A stretch of 64,000 nucleotides of DNA. It comes from JAIBJN01 sp963842305 (GTDB lineage Bacteria; Actinomycetota; Thermoleophilia; Gaiellales; Gaiellaceae). The position numbers and the translations under genes are program-made. The notes under the pieces were generated by a model. It made no database searches. It saw nothing but the letters and a program-made list of their open reading frames with translations, and was not told where the DNA came from. This document shows, in pieces, positions 8,643 to 17,440 of the stretch (within the stretch, counting starts at the first letter, position 1; the number at the start of each line of letters is the position of its first letter). The DNA lies in NCBI GenBank assembly GCA_963842305.1, contig CAWJFW010000002.1, positions 372,001-436,000 of the forward strand. The letters run 5' to 3'.

Positions 8643-8673
8643 CCCGGGGGAGCTCCGATCGAGCTCCCCCGGG
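8643..8673 (-). terminator. Rho-independent terminator of the SHOCT gene
   Basis: A perfect 13-bp stem (CCCGGGGGAGCTC and its complement) with a 5-nt loop. Read on the minus strand it is followed by TTTTCGCTTTCTTG. It begins 8 nt after the stop of the 8682-9074 gene and separates that gene from the deacylase operon. Confidence 0.85.
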
Positions 8674-8681
8674 CTGAGGGT

Positions 8682-9074
8682 CTAGGACAGTGCCTTGGCC
8701 TTGAGCGCGTCGTACTCGGCCTGCGAGATCGCGCCGCTGTCGAGGAGTTGCTTGGCCTTCTCGATCTCGCCCGCCGACCCGCCGCTGCCGGCGACGGACT
8801 TGACGTAGTCGTCCATCTGCGTCTGTTGCGCCCGCATCTGCTTCTCGTTTCGCTCCGCCATCGAATGGCCCTGGGAGATCAGGTAGACGAACACGCCTAA
8901 GAACGGTACGACGATGACGAAGATGACCCAGACGACCTTCTTGCCTCCGCCGATGTCGTGCCGGCGGAAGAGGTCCGCGAAGACGGTGATCAAGAGCCAG
9001 AACCAGATCACCCACGCGAAGATCACGAACAACGTCCAGAGGACTTCTAAGAACGGATAGTCGGCTGCGAACAT
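8682..9074 (-). CDS. Membrane protein with PLDc_N-like and SHOCT domains
   Basis: 130 residues. Two hydrophobic helices at about 10-34 and 46-68 surround DLFRRHDIGGGKK, as in the small N-terminal membrane module often labelled PLDc_N. A charged linker rich in Gln follows. The last 30 residues (EIEKAKQLLDSGAISQAEYDALKAK) are a SHOCT domain, a short C-terminal element thought to mediate oligomerisation. The ATG has a clear AAGGAG site 8 nt upstream. No specific function is known. It is monocistronic, with its own terminator. Confidence 0.85.
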   Translation of the reverse strand: MFAADYPFLEVLWTLFVIFAWVIWFWLLITVFADLFRRHDIGGGKKVVWVIFVIVVPFLGVFVYLISQGHSMAERNEKQMRAQQTQMDDYVKSVAGSGGSAGEIEKAKQLLDSGAISQAEYDALKAKALS

Positions 9075-9297
9075 CCGTCGGCTCCTTTCTCAACCCTTAC
9101 TGACTGTGACCGGAGGAGTATGGCGTCTTCTCCGGCGGAACGAGCGCTCTGGCGCCCTGGGCATCGATTCGACCGTCCTGAGGGCTCGGCAGAAAAACGC
9201 GAGATCGTCCAACTCGACGCGGTTCTCGCCTACTCGCCTCTGCGCCCGCGGGCTGAGCAGAACCCTCGTAGGGGTGAGCCCGCGGACCCGCGGTTCG

Positions 9298-9336
9298 CAG
9301 AGGGAGGGCGCCGGTTCGACCGGCGCCCTCCCTCTG
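9298..9336 (-). terminator. Very strong hairpin after the M14 carboxypeptidase gene
   Basis: An 18-bp perfect stem with a 3-nt loop (9298-9315 pairs with 9319-9336), only 8 nt beyond the stop at 9344. There is no T-run on the minus strand. The position and strength fit an intrinsic-type terminator or a 3' mRNA stabiliser. The rest of 9075-9297 shows nothing else. Confidence 0.65.
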
Positions 9337-9343
9337 CTCCGCA

Positions 9344-12028
9344 CTACTCGTCAGTCAGGTTCGACCAGAGCGCGGCCTGCCCGATCAGCGGCCACTCGCG
9401 CTCCGCGTCCCCGCGCGAGAAGGGATTCGTAGCGAGCCCCATATACCGGCTTCCGACGAGCGTCGTCCCATGAACGATGTTCGGTGCGCCCGCCGCCTTC
9501 CGGTCGCGATCCCGCCAGAGGCCGGCCACGAACATCGAGCTGACGCTCGACAGGTACCGGCCGTCAACCGTCGCGCCCGTCGGCAGCGACGAGAACCAGG
9601 TCACGTCCGCGGGCAGGTAGAGGTTGTCCATCGCCGGATAGCCGCCCGTGAGCGGGCCGCTCGCCCCGACGTTGTTCCAGAGGGCGATGCCGCCCCCGGC
9701 GCCGTCACTTCCCTGGGTCAGGTTGCCCTTGATCAGCGCGGGGTGGGCTCCGGTCAGGAAGGCGAAGTTGGACGAGGACTGGCTCGTCGCGATGTAGCCA
9801 CCGCCCCGTTCGAAGAACGCCCGCAGACGGGCCCGTGCCGTGTTGCCGGTCGGGTAGGGCTGCCCGGTGTTGTAGATGACGTCGAAGGGCTCCAAGGGGT
9901 CGGCCGCCGCGTTCTGGAGCGAGTTCGCCCCGCTGGCGACCGAGACGAAGCCGACATCGGGCCCGAACACCTGGCGCAGTGACCAGGACGTGTCGGACTC
10001 GACGGGGCTGGCACTGTCGACGAGGACGGCGATCCGCGGCGCCTCGTCGAGCTGCGTCCCAGGAGGAGGCAACCCGAGTCCTCGCTCGAAGAAGACGCCA
10101 GCGGCCTCTCCGGCCGCCTCGAGGGCGACCACCGTCGCCGCGTCGTCGGGGAAGATCAGCGAGCCGGCGGGCATTGACCCGGCGGAGACACTCGGGACCG
10201 AAGCCTCGGCCACTTCGCCGTCGGCTCCGCTTCGAAGCACGTCGAGGACGGCCCGGAGCTGCGCCGTCCCCTTGATCGTCAAGGCATACCAGTCTGCCGG
10301 GCCCTCGCGCACCCCTCCTTGGAGCGGATTGACGCCGTCGAGCGCTGTCGTCGTCGGGTTGAAGGATGCGTCGCCCGCCGGGATCTCGACGACGTCCGCG
10401 CCCCAGAGCGACCCGTGGCTCCAGGCGCCCGGCGGAGCGTAGAGCTGGCTGATCCGCTCGGAGATGTCCTGCCCGGCGGCCAGGGCCGTGTATGCGAAGC
10501 CGCGGAAGGCCTGCTGCATCGGGACGACGTAGGTACCGGCCGGGTACCTCGTCCCGGACCAGACGATGGCGGCGTCGGTCCGGCGTACCTCGACCCCGTT
10601 GTCCAGCAGCCAACGGACGAGCCGGTTCGCTTCGGCGTCGCTCCGCTGGACGCCCCGGTCGGGAGAGGGCTCATCGGCCGATTCCCCGACGAACGGAATC
10701 AGAAAGGCCTCGGGATATTCGACCATCCAGTTGTGCTGGTCCTCCGTAAACCCGCGGCTTGCGACCAATGGATCGTCGCAGCAGTTTGGCCGGGCCGCGC
10801 CCGTGACGCCGCGATGGAAGATCTCCAACTGGTCGCCGAGGATGGCGTTGCGATTCTCGAGCCAGAAGTCGGCCGAGGAGTAGAAGATGACGTACTGCTC
10901 GCGCTTCGATCCCAGCCGGCCGCCGCAGGCCGCGTCGTCGCACATCTCGACCGTCGAGCCGTCGACGCCGAAGAATGCTCCATACGTCTGGCTGTAGAAC
11001 GGGCCCCAGTCGTCCCAGCCCTCGGCGACCTCGGGCCCTCCGTTCTTGGTCCCGCTGACGCCGCGCTCGTCCCACTGGTTGACGGGCCGTTGGATCGTTC
11101 GGCCGATCGCCTCGATCGCCGCCTCGTTGGCGTCGAGCCGCCGCTGGTTCCAGTACAGGAACTTGTCGTACTCCAGCCCCGGGTTGTGCGGTTTCGTCAG
11201 CCCGTCGACGAGGGTGGGATTGTAGTAGCCGTGCATGAACAGCCCGACCGGGGCGAGCCATTGGAGCTGGAACGCCGTGTTGGCGCGGATCTCCGGCTGG
11301 GACTGGACAAGCAGGTCACGGTTCAGGTCGAAGCGGTTCTCGTTCTGTCGCCGTCCTGCCACCCGACCGTCGGGGTTCGTGGTCGGGATGACGACGAGCA
11401 AGGCATTGTCGAGCATGTCGTCGACCGCGTCGTTCGTCCCGTGAGGGAGGGTCACGAGATCCCGGATCACCTGCATCATCGCGTCGGTGCCTTCGCGCTC
11501 GCCCCCGTGGATGTTGGCCTCGACGAAGATCGGCAGCTTGACGTTCTCACCGTTCGCGCGCCACGACGCCAGCAGGTCCTGCGCCGCGCCCGGGTCCGTC
11601 AGCATGATGTCCCGAAGCTGCTGCCAGCGGTCGTAGGCAGCCCGCTGCTCGGGAGTCTCGAGCGCGTTGACGACGACCCCGAAGATGTCGCGGCCGAGTT
11701 CCGACTGACCGATGACCGAATAGCTGAGCCGGTCAGGTACGCCGGCCTCAGTCGCCTCGGTCTCGAACTGGTCGAGCGTGCAGCTGATCGCTCCGTACGG
11801 GATGATCGCCAGCGGCGCGCCTTGAGGGACGTTCTCGCTTCCCACCGGGGCACACCAATCCTCTCCGTAGGTCGGGCCAAGCCCGTGCGAAACTGGGTTC
11901 CCGTCCAACGGCGGGCCGACCTGAGCCGCCGCCGGAGCGGAGAACACGATCGCCGCCGCGACGGCGACGAAAGCGGTCGAGAGAAACATCCTTATGGATC
12001 GCCTGCCTGCTCCCGGCAACGGGAACAC
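9344..12028 (-). CDS. Secreted M14 zinc carboxypeptidase, large multidomain
   Basis: 894 residues, about three times a minimal carboxypeptidase A. The N-terminus has a basic start and a hydrophobic signal ending APAAAQ. The M14 domain follows: Zn ligands H174 and E177 in NIHGGEREG, then NPDGR, the substrate-binding FDLNRD and the third Zn ligand H266 in FMHGYY. The C-terminal 400 residues contain a glutamine-amidotransferase-like region (FDVIYNTGQ, FFERGGGYIATSQ) but no clear catalytic triad. It is likely exported to digest peptides for nutrition. The start is a GTG at 12028; an ATG at 11989 would give a shorter signal peptide and cannot be excluded. Confidence 0.88.
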   Translation of the reverse strand: MFPLPGAGRRSIRMFLSTAFVAVAAAIVFSAPAAAQVGPPLDGNPVSHGLGPTYGEDWCAPVGSENVPQGAPLAIIPYGAISCTLDQFETEATEAGVPDRLSYSVIGQSELGRDIFGVVVNALETPEQRAAYDRWQQLRDIMLTDPGAAQDLLASWRANGENVKLPIFVEANIHGGEREGTDAMMQVIRDLVTLPHGTNDAVDDMLDNALLVVIPTTNPDGRVAGRRQNENRFDLNRDLLVQSQPEIRANTAFQLQWLAPVGLFMHGYYNPTLVDGLTKPHNPGLEYDKFLYWNQRRLDANEAAIEAIGRTIQRPVNQWDERGVSGTKNGGPEVAEGWDDWGPFYSQTYGAFFGVDGSTVEMCDDAACGGRLGSKREQYVIFYSSADFWLENRNAILGDQLEIFHRGVTGAARPNCCDDPLVASRGFTEDQHNWMVEYPEAFLIPFVGESADEPSPDRGVQRSDAEANRLVRWLLDNGVEVRRTDAAIVWSGTRYPAGTYVVPMQQAFRGFAYTALAAGQDISERISQLYAPPGAWSHGSLWGADVVEIPAGDASFNPTTTALDGVNPLQGGVREGPADWYALTIKGTAQLRAVLDVLRSGADGEVAEASVPSVSAGSMPAGSLIFPDDAATVVALEAAGEAAGVFFERGLGLPPPGTQLDEAPRIAVLVDSASPVESDTSWSLRQVFGPDVGFVSVASGANSLQNAAADPLEPFDVIYNTGQPYPTGNTARARLRAFFERGGGYIATSQSSSNFAFLTGAHPALIKGNLTQGSDGAGGGIALWNNVGASGPLTGGYPAMDNLYLPADVTWFSSLPTGATVDGRYLSSVSSMFVAGLWRDRDRKAAGAPNIVHGTTLVGSRYMGLATNPFSRGDAEREWPLIGQAALWSNLTDE

Positions 12029-12169
12029 CCCCTTCGTTCAAGGCGGCCGGCAACGGCCCCGGCGGCGCGCCATCGGACAACAGCTCGTCCGAGAGCCTAC
12101 TGCGTCGTGGTGTTGTGTGCCGCCTGGCCTCCAACGACTGTGGATGGCCCGCGTTTTTGGCCGGCGCGC

Positions 12170-12883
12170 TCACGCATCCGGGAAGGACGGGTTGTCAGCG
12201 GTGAGCAGTGCATCTTCGATCTCCACTCCCTCGCAGTGCTGACCGAGCAGCTGCCGCAGTTCGGCGACCGCCTCCGAGACGTCAGCGCGCGCGTTGTCGT
12301 GGTGGCCCTCGACCGCGATCAGGATCGCCTCGGTATCGGGTCCGGTGGCTGACTGTGCGCTCTGCCGCCAGCACCATCTGCGTGCGTGCACGATGCCTTC
12401 CGCGTCGGCGAAGATCACCTCGCCGGGAAGCGGGTGCTCGGCAGTGTCTCCGCCGAGGTCGGTGTACGCCTCGCTCCCGTCGGCGAACCGAACGGTGATC
12501 CCGCTCTCGACCCCGGCGAGGTCAAGGACGGCGACGGGCATCCGGTAGCGCACGCTCACGAGGTTGCCGATGTCGACCAGCGTGCCGACGCTCGGTATCC
12601 CGCCCTGCTTCGTGAGCCGCCGGAGGAGCGCCTCGGCAGCATTTCGGTAGCGGGTAGGCTCGACCCCGAACGCAGTGAAGACCCGCCGCCACGCGGCGAT
12701 GCTCGGCAAGCTGCCCAACGACTGGCCGCCGAGGTCTTCGATCACGAGGTCCTGCTCGGCGCGGAAGGCGGCCGCGAGGGCCGGCGAGGAGGGGCCGTTC
12801 CGAACGCCCTCCGCATGGATGAGGCCGCCGACAGTCGTCGGGAATCGCTCGAGCAGGGCCGAGTCGTAGCGGAAGAGCGCCAC
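12170..12883 (-). CDS. B3/B4 tRNA-binding-domain protein
   Basis: A 237-residue stand-alone protein resembling the B3/B4 region of phenylalanyl-tRNA synthetase beta. The pattern AWRRVFTAFGVEPTRYRNAAEALLRRL, then LVDIGNLVSVRYRMPVAVLDL, is characteristic. In the synthetase this domain edits mischarged tRNA. Free copies are presumed trans-editing or amino-acid-binding proteins, though few have been tested. The start is a GTG (MALFRYDSALLERFP). It is transcribed in the same direction as the carboxypeptidase gene, 141 nt upstream of it, with no sign of a functional link. Confidence 0.8.
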   Translation of the reverse strand: MALFRYDSALLERFPTTVGGLIHAEGVRNGPSSPALAAAFRAEQDLVIEDLGGQSLGSLPSIAAWRRVFTAFGVEPTRYRNAAEALLRRLTKQGGIPSVGTLVDIGNLVSVRYRMPVAVLDLAGVESGITVRFADGSEAYTDLGGDTAEHPLPGEVIFADAEGIVHARRWCWRQSAQSATGPDTEAILIAVEGHHDNARADVSEAVAELRQLLGQHCEGVEIEDALLTADNPSFPDA

Positions 12884-12983
12884 GTCGAGATCGTAGGAGG
12901 GAACGGACGTGCTGGCAGGCGATGATTTCGCCCGCGCCGCTCGGTCTTAAGGTCGACCGGTCCACCGAGGGAGAGGAGTGCGC

Positions 12984-13415
12984 ATGAACAGGGAGTCGTC
13001 TCCGAACGGTGCGGACGGCCGCCGGCTCGCGGGCCGCTGTGAGTGCGGGATGGTGCGTTACCTCGTCGAGGACGCATTCCTCTATGCGTCGAACTGCCAC
13101 TGCTCGCGCTGTCGCGCGGCGACGGGCTCGGCCTTCAAGCCGTTCGCGGGCATCGAGCGAGAGAAGTTTCAGATCACCGACGGCCGGGACGCGCTCCTGG
13201 TCGTCGGTGACGAGACGCTGAACGACACTCGCTGCGGGGCGTGCGGCTCCCTCCTCTTCTCCGTTGTGCGGGAAGGAGCCTACGTCCACGTCGCGCTGGG
13301 ATCGCTGGCGGATGATCCCGGCCTCCGGCCGACCAAGCACATCTTCGTCGGCTCCAAGGCGCCGTGGTTCGAGATCACGGACGACCTGCCCCAGTTCGAC
13401 GAGCACGCGACGTAG
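12984..13415 (+). CDS. GFA/CENP-V-like zinc protein
   Basis: 143 residues of the glutathione-dependent-formaldehyde-activating (GFA, Mss4-like) fold. Zinc ligands are seen as GRCECG near the N-terminus, NCHCSRCR in the middle and DTRCGACGS. The family was named for spontaneous S-hydroxymethylglutathione formation. Most actinobacterial members have no proven role and these bacteria usually lack glutathione, so the historical name should not be taken literally. A good GGGAGAGGAG site lies 5 nt before the ATG. A GTG at 12978 is an in-frame alternative. Confidence 0.85.
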   Translation: MNRESSPNGADGRRLAGRCECGMVRYLVEDAFLYASNCHCSRCRAATGSAFKPFAGIEREKFQITDGRDALLVVGDETLNDTRCGACGSLLFSVVREGAYVHVALGSLADDPGLRPTKHIFVGSKAPWFEITDDLPQFDEHAT

Positions 13416-13453
13416 CCGAGCTGCGGCCGGGAGCCCGCTACGGTTGACGCAAC

Positions 13454-14464
13454 GTGACGGACGAGCACCTGATCGAGGTTGCCGGCCGCGCCGTCCAGGT
13501 GACGAGCCCGGACAAGGTCTTCTTCCAGGAGCGCGGGGAGACGAAGCTCGACCTGGTGCGGTTCTACCTGGCAGTCGCCGAGCCGTTTCTCCTCTCCGCA
13601 GGCGGCCGGCCCGCGCTCATGCAGCGCTTCCCTCACGGTGCGGAGGGCAGCTCGTTCTTCCAGAAGCGTGTTCCCAAGGGAGCGCCGGAGTGGCTGGAGA
13701 CGACGATCGTGACGACGCCGAACGGGACGACCGCCCGTGCGCTCGTCCTCGCCGACATGGCGCACGTGGCCTGGGCCGTGAACCTCGCCTGCCTCGGCTT
13801 TCACGTGTGGCCGTATCTGAGCGACCGCCCCGACGCGACGGATGAGCTGCGCCTCGACCTCGACCCGCAACCGGGCGTCGACTTCGACGACGTGCGAAAC
13901 GCGGCGACCGAGGTTCGTGGGCTCCTCGACGAGCTCGGGATCGTCGGCTACCCGAAGACGACGGGAAACCGCGGCCTTCACGTCTACGTGCGGCTCGTTC
14001 CGCGCTGGGACTCGTACCAGGTGCGGGCCGCGGCGGTCGCGGCCGCTCGTGAGCTCGAGCGCCGCCGTCCCGAGGTGATCACCGCGGCGTGGTGGAAGGA
14101 GGAGCGCGGCCGGCGCGTCTTCGTCGACTACAACCAGAACGCGCCGCACAAGACGGTCTTCGGCCCCTGGTCGGTCCGCGCCCGAACCGGCGCCCAGGTG
14201 TCCACACCCGTGACGTGGGAGGAGGTCGAGACGATCCACCCCGACGAGCTCACGATCGCGAGCGTCCCCGGGCGGTTGGCAGCTCACGGCGATCCTTGGG
14301 ACGGGATGAACGATCAGCCGCAGTCGCTCGAGCCGCTGCTCGAGCTCCACGAGCGTGACCGGGCGTCCGGCCTCATGGATGCTCCGTGGCCTCCTGTGTA
14401 CCCGAAGCAGCCCGACGAGCCGCCGCGGGTGGCGCCCAGCCGGGCGCGCAAGAACTCTTCGTAG
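13454..14464 (+). CDS. LigD-type primase-polymerase (stand-alone PolDom)
   Basis: A 336-residue archaeo-eukaryotic primase-superfamily enzyme, the polymerase half of LigD used in non-homologous end joining. It fills or extends broken ends, preferring ribonucleotides. Catalytic blocks are LRLDLDPQPG (two metal Asp), KTTGNRGLHVYV (nucleotide-binding His region) and VDYNQNAPHKT (third Asp). It also has the 5'-phosphate-binding N-terminus with TSPDKVFF. No ligase or nuclease domain is fused, and no Ku gene is in the window. A TACGGT box 9 nt before the GTG suggests a leaderless mRNA. Confidence 0.92.
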   Translation: MTDEHLIEVAGRAVQVTSPDKVFFQERGETKLDLVRFYLAVAEPFLLSAGGRPALMQRFPHGAEGSSFFQKRVPKGAPEWLETTIVTTPNGTTARALVLADMAHVAWAVNLACLGFHVWPYLSDRPDATDELRLDLDPQPGVDFDDVRNAATEVRGLLDELGIVGYPKTTGNRGLHVYVRLVPRWDSYQVRAAAVAAARELERRRPEVITAAWWKEERGRRVFVDYNQNAPHKTVFGPWSVRARTGAQVSTPVTWEEVETIHPDELTIASVPGRLAAHGDPWDGMNDQPQSLEPLLELHERDRASGLMDAPWPPVYPKQPDEPPRVAPSRARKNSS

Positions 14465-14483
14465 CCGATCAGAGGAGGAACCG

Positions 14484-14855
14484 ATGCTCGACCACATCGG
14501 AGTCAACGTCTCCGACTACGACCGCAGCCGCGCCTTCTACGAGCGCGCTCTGGCGCCGCTGGGCCTTTCGCTCCTGATGGAGCCCATGCCTCGGATCGGC
14601 GGCTTCGGGCGCGACGGGAAGCCCTGGTTTTGGATCACCGACCAGCGCAAGCCCACGACCGAGAACGTGCACGTGGCCTTCACGGCGCCCGACCGGGCGA
14701 CGGTCGACGCGTTCCATTTCGCGGCGCTCGAGGCCGGGGGCACCGACAACGGCGGCCCCGGACCTCGCGAGATCTACCACCCCGGCTACTACGGCGCCTA
14801 CATCCTCGATCCCGACGGCAACAACATCGAGGCGGTCTGTCACCAGCCGGAGTAG
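14484..14855 (+). CDS. VOC-family metal-dependent protein (glyoxalase-like)
   Basis: A single vicinal-oxygen-chelate domain of 123 residues. MLDHIGVNVSDYDRSRAFYE gives the first metal His, ENVHVAFTAPDRATV the second beta-alpha unit, and YYGAYILDPDGNNIEAVCH ends with the acidic metal ligand. These proteins act as dimers in isomerisation, ring cleavage or resistance reactions; the substrate here is unknown. An AGAGGAGG ribosome-binding site sits 4 nt before the ATG, 19 nt after the polymerase stop, so it is probably co-transcribed with that gene without being functionally related. Confidence 0.88.
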   Translation: MLDHIGVNVSDYDRSRAFYERALAPLGLSLLMEPMPRIGGFGRDGKPWFWITDQRKPTTENVHVAFTAPDRATVDAFHFAALEAGGTDNGGPGPREIYHPGYYGAYILDPDGNNIEAVCHQPE

Positions 14856-14868
14856 CTCCCCGCGCAGG

Positions 14869-15468
14869 CTACGCCCGCGTGATCCGGTAGTCGAGGAACG
14901 TCGCGAACGGCGACTGCCGGACGCCCAGATGCTCGAGGTCGAGCGACATTGTGAATCCTTCGAACAGGCGTTTTCCGCCTCCCAGCACGACCGGCGCGAC
15001 GATGATGGTCAACTCGTCGACGAGTCCGGCTTCGAGCGCCTGGCGGATCGTGTCCGCACCGCCCATGATGTGGACGTCCTTGCCGCCGGCAGCCTCCGAC
15101 GCTCGCTCGACGGCGGTCTCGACCCCGGAAACGAACGTGAACGCTCCGCCGGCTGGCTCCTCCTCGGGTCGGTGGGTGACGATGAAGAACGGCAGTCCCC
15201 AGGGGTTCTCGCCGCCCCAGTGCTCGGCAGCCTCGTACGTCCAACGACCGCTGACGACAGCTCCGAGCTTCGACAAGTTCTCGGTGATGTACGCGGCGTC
15301 CTCTCCCGTCGCCTCGCCTTCCGGCTCGAGGGCGTACGTCCACGGTCCGCCGAACACCCAGTAGTGCAGCCGCTCCCCGCCCTCCCCGAGCCCCTTCCCG
15401 GGACCGTCCTCGGGCCCGGCGACATATCCGTCGACCGATGTCGTGATCGCTGCGACGACCTTGGGCAT
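14869..15468 (-). CDS. Dihydrofolate reductase-family protein (RibD C-terminal-like)
   Basis: 199 residues of the DHFR/RibD_C fold. The N-terminal MPKVVAAITTSVDGYVAGPED contains the family SxDG motif, VVSGRWTYE is the central strand, and KDVHIMGGADTIRQALEAGLVDEL is the NADPH-binding turn. Such stand-alone proteins are widespread in Actinobacteria and are usually not the essential DHFR. ATG at 15468 is chosen because the GAGGAG site is 10 nt away; the GTG at 15477 is too close to it. It converges on the VOC gene. Confidence 0.87.
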   Translation of the reverse strand: MPKVVAAITTSVDGYVAGPEDGPGKGLGEGGERLHYWVFGGPWTYALEPEGEATGEDAAYITENLSKLGAVVSGRWTYEAAEHWGGENPWGLPFFIVTHRPEEEPAGGAFTFVSGVETAVERASEAAGGKDVHIMGGADTIRQALEAGLVDELTIIVAPVVLGGGKRLFEGFTMSLDLEHLGVRQSPFATFLDYRITRA

Positions 15469-15596
15469 GAGATTCACGCTCCTCTGATCGCTGTTGCCAC
15501 ATCACTACCGACCTGCCGGGCCGCGAAACCTCATCGCCGGAAAGGCCAGGGGCGTCCGGGCCGCTCCGCCTACGCGGGCGTAGTGTGCGTCGGACC

Positions 15597-17205
15597 GTGG
15601 AGAACTCGGAGATCGCCGAGCGCCTGGACTCGTTCGCGCTCCTCCTCGAGCTCGTGGGCTCCAATCGCTACACGGCGCGCGCGTACCGCCGCGCCGCCGA
15701 GACCATCCGCGCAACGCCGATGCCCGTGGAGGAGCTCGTCCGGGAAGGGGTCGTACAGGAGGTCCGGGGCATAGGGCCGGGGATCGCCGAGCCGGTTGGA
15801 GGAGCTGGTCGAGACGGGCGATATCGCCGAGCTTCGAGAGCTCGAGCAGAACGTGAGCGTCGAGCTCGTCGGCCTCGGTCGCCTGTTGGGTATCGCACCG
15901 CAGCGGATGCTCGACATCGCAAGGACGCTCGGAGTCGGCGACCTCGTCGAGTTCCGGAAGGCGGCCGCCGCCGGACGGTTGCGCGAGGTTCCGGGCATCG
16001 GCCCGAAGACGGAGGCACGGATCCTGGAGCGTCTGGACGCGCCCGTGCACCGCGACCGCCGGGGCCTCACGCTGAACCGCGCCCGGGCGCTCGTCGAAGC
16101 CGTCGCGGCCGAGCTGGGAGGGACGCCGGCCGGCGACCCGCGCCGATGGGCCGACGTGTCTCATGACCTGTCGGTGGTGGTTGGCGCCGAGCGGCCCGAG
16201 GACGTTCTCCGCCGCTTCGCCGGCCTCGAGACGATCGTCGCGGTCGTCGAGGAGGAGGCGCGCCGCGCGGTGGGTCTCACCGCCGAAGGTGTTCCGATCG
16301 AGGTGGTCATCGCCGAGTCGTCGAAGTTCGGCACCGAGCTCCTTCGCGCGACGGGGGCGGTTGACTACGTCTCCGCGCTCGAGCCGCTGCCGTCGGCTCC
16401 GGACGAAGCCGGAGTCTACGAAGCTCTCGGCCTTCCCTGGTGCCCGCCTGAGCTGCGAGAGGCGGCCTTCCGCGGCGAATCGCCGCCGCTGGTGGAGATG
16501 GCCGACGTGCGCGGTGACCTCCACTGCCACACGACCTGGTCGGACGGGAAGGCGTCGGTCCTCGAGATGGCGAGTCATGCTCGTGATCTCGGCTACGAGT
16601 ACCTTGCGATCTGCGATCACACGCGCAACGTCCGGGTGGTTCCGGGCCTGGATGCCGACGATCTCCGGCGACAGGGCGAGGAGATTGCCCACGCGAACGA
16701 GCAGCTCATCCCGTTCCGAATCTTGCGCGGGGCCGAGGTGGACATACGGCGTGACGGAAGCCTCGACCTTCCGGATGACATCCTGGCCGAGCTCGATTGG
16801 GTGCAGCTCAGCCTCCATGCGGGCCAACGAGAGGCGCGGGAGCCTCTGACGCGAAAGGTCGTCGAGGCGATGCGCCATCCGGCTGTCTCGTGTCTGAGCC
16901 ATCCGCGCGGCCGAATCATCAACCACCGCCCGCCGAACGCTCTCGACCTCGACGCGGTTCTCGAGGCGGCAATCGAGACCGGCGTCGCGCTCGAGACGAA
17001 CGGGCTTCCGGATCGCCTGGACCTCTCGGCACCGGAGGTCCGGCTGGCCGTCCAGGCCGGTGTCCGGATTGTCGCCTCGACCGATGCACACTCGCTGCAC
17101 GGGCTCGGGAACATGCGGCTGGCGATCGCGACCGCGCGACGCGGCTGGGCATCCGCCGACAGCGTGCTCAACACGCGACCCGTCGAGGAAATCCTGAGAC
17201 GGTAG
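15597..17205 (+). pseudogene. polX: PolX/PHP protein with degenerate palm, frameshifted
   Basis: Across one frame change this is a 536-residue bacterial PolX homolog. It has two helix-hairpin-helix units (RGIGPGIAE and VPGIGPKTEARI), a pol-beta-like palm and a C-terminal PHP phosphoesterase. The PHP metal motifs are intact: DLHCHTTWSDG, ICDHTRN, SHPRGR and STDAH. The palm is not: the usual GDID is HDLS and the later VDLR is IEVV, so nucleotide transfer is doubtful while 3'-5' nuclease activity is plausible. The reading frame slips at about 15791-15793, where one extra C restores AERLEELVETG. The GTG start has a TAGTGT box 10 nt upstream. Confidence 0.85.
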
Positions 17206-17210
17206 AGGCG

Positions 17211-17228
17211 CCGCCCCGCGCGGGGCGG
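17211..17228 (+). terminator. GC palindrome after polX
   Basis: A perfect 18-nt palindrome (CCGCCCCGCG and its mirror) begins 6 nt after the stop. It could fold into a short GC stem that ends transcription, but it has no loop of its own and no T-run. The remaining 210 nt up to the next gene hold only a possible leader for the Gly-rich protein. Confidence 0.35.
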
Positions 17229-17440
17229 GGCTCGACTGGCAAGGGTGCTCGGCGCTCTCGTTGCCGAGCCTGGCGGCCTTCTCACGCGAGGGCCAAGCCC
17301 GAGTACCCGCCGGAACCGTGCGAAAACCACTCGAACCTCATCGTGTTTCAGGGCCGCGACGGGCATCGAGGTTTGAGGACACGTGACGAGGGAGATGCTT
17401 CGAACGGCGTAAGTAAGAAACCTGGCGTAGGGGGTCAGCA

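Noticed and set aside
8577..9093. Very long minus-strand frames (over 1000 codons) running through the aminotransferase region and beyond
   Set aside because: High GC content leaves alternative frames open. Only the stretches with family motifs, proper starts and overlaps with neighbouring genes are real.
10319..12352. Plus-strand 677-codon frame opposite the M14 carboxypeptidase
   Set aside because: No recognisable domain. It is the GC-rich complement of a gene with clear zinc ligands and a signal peptide.
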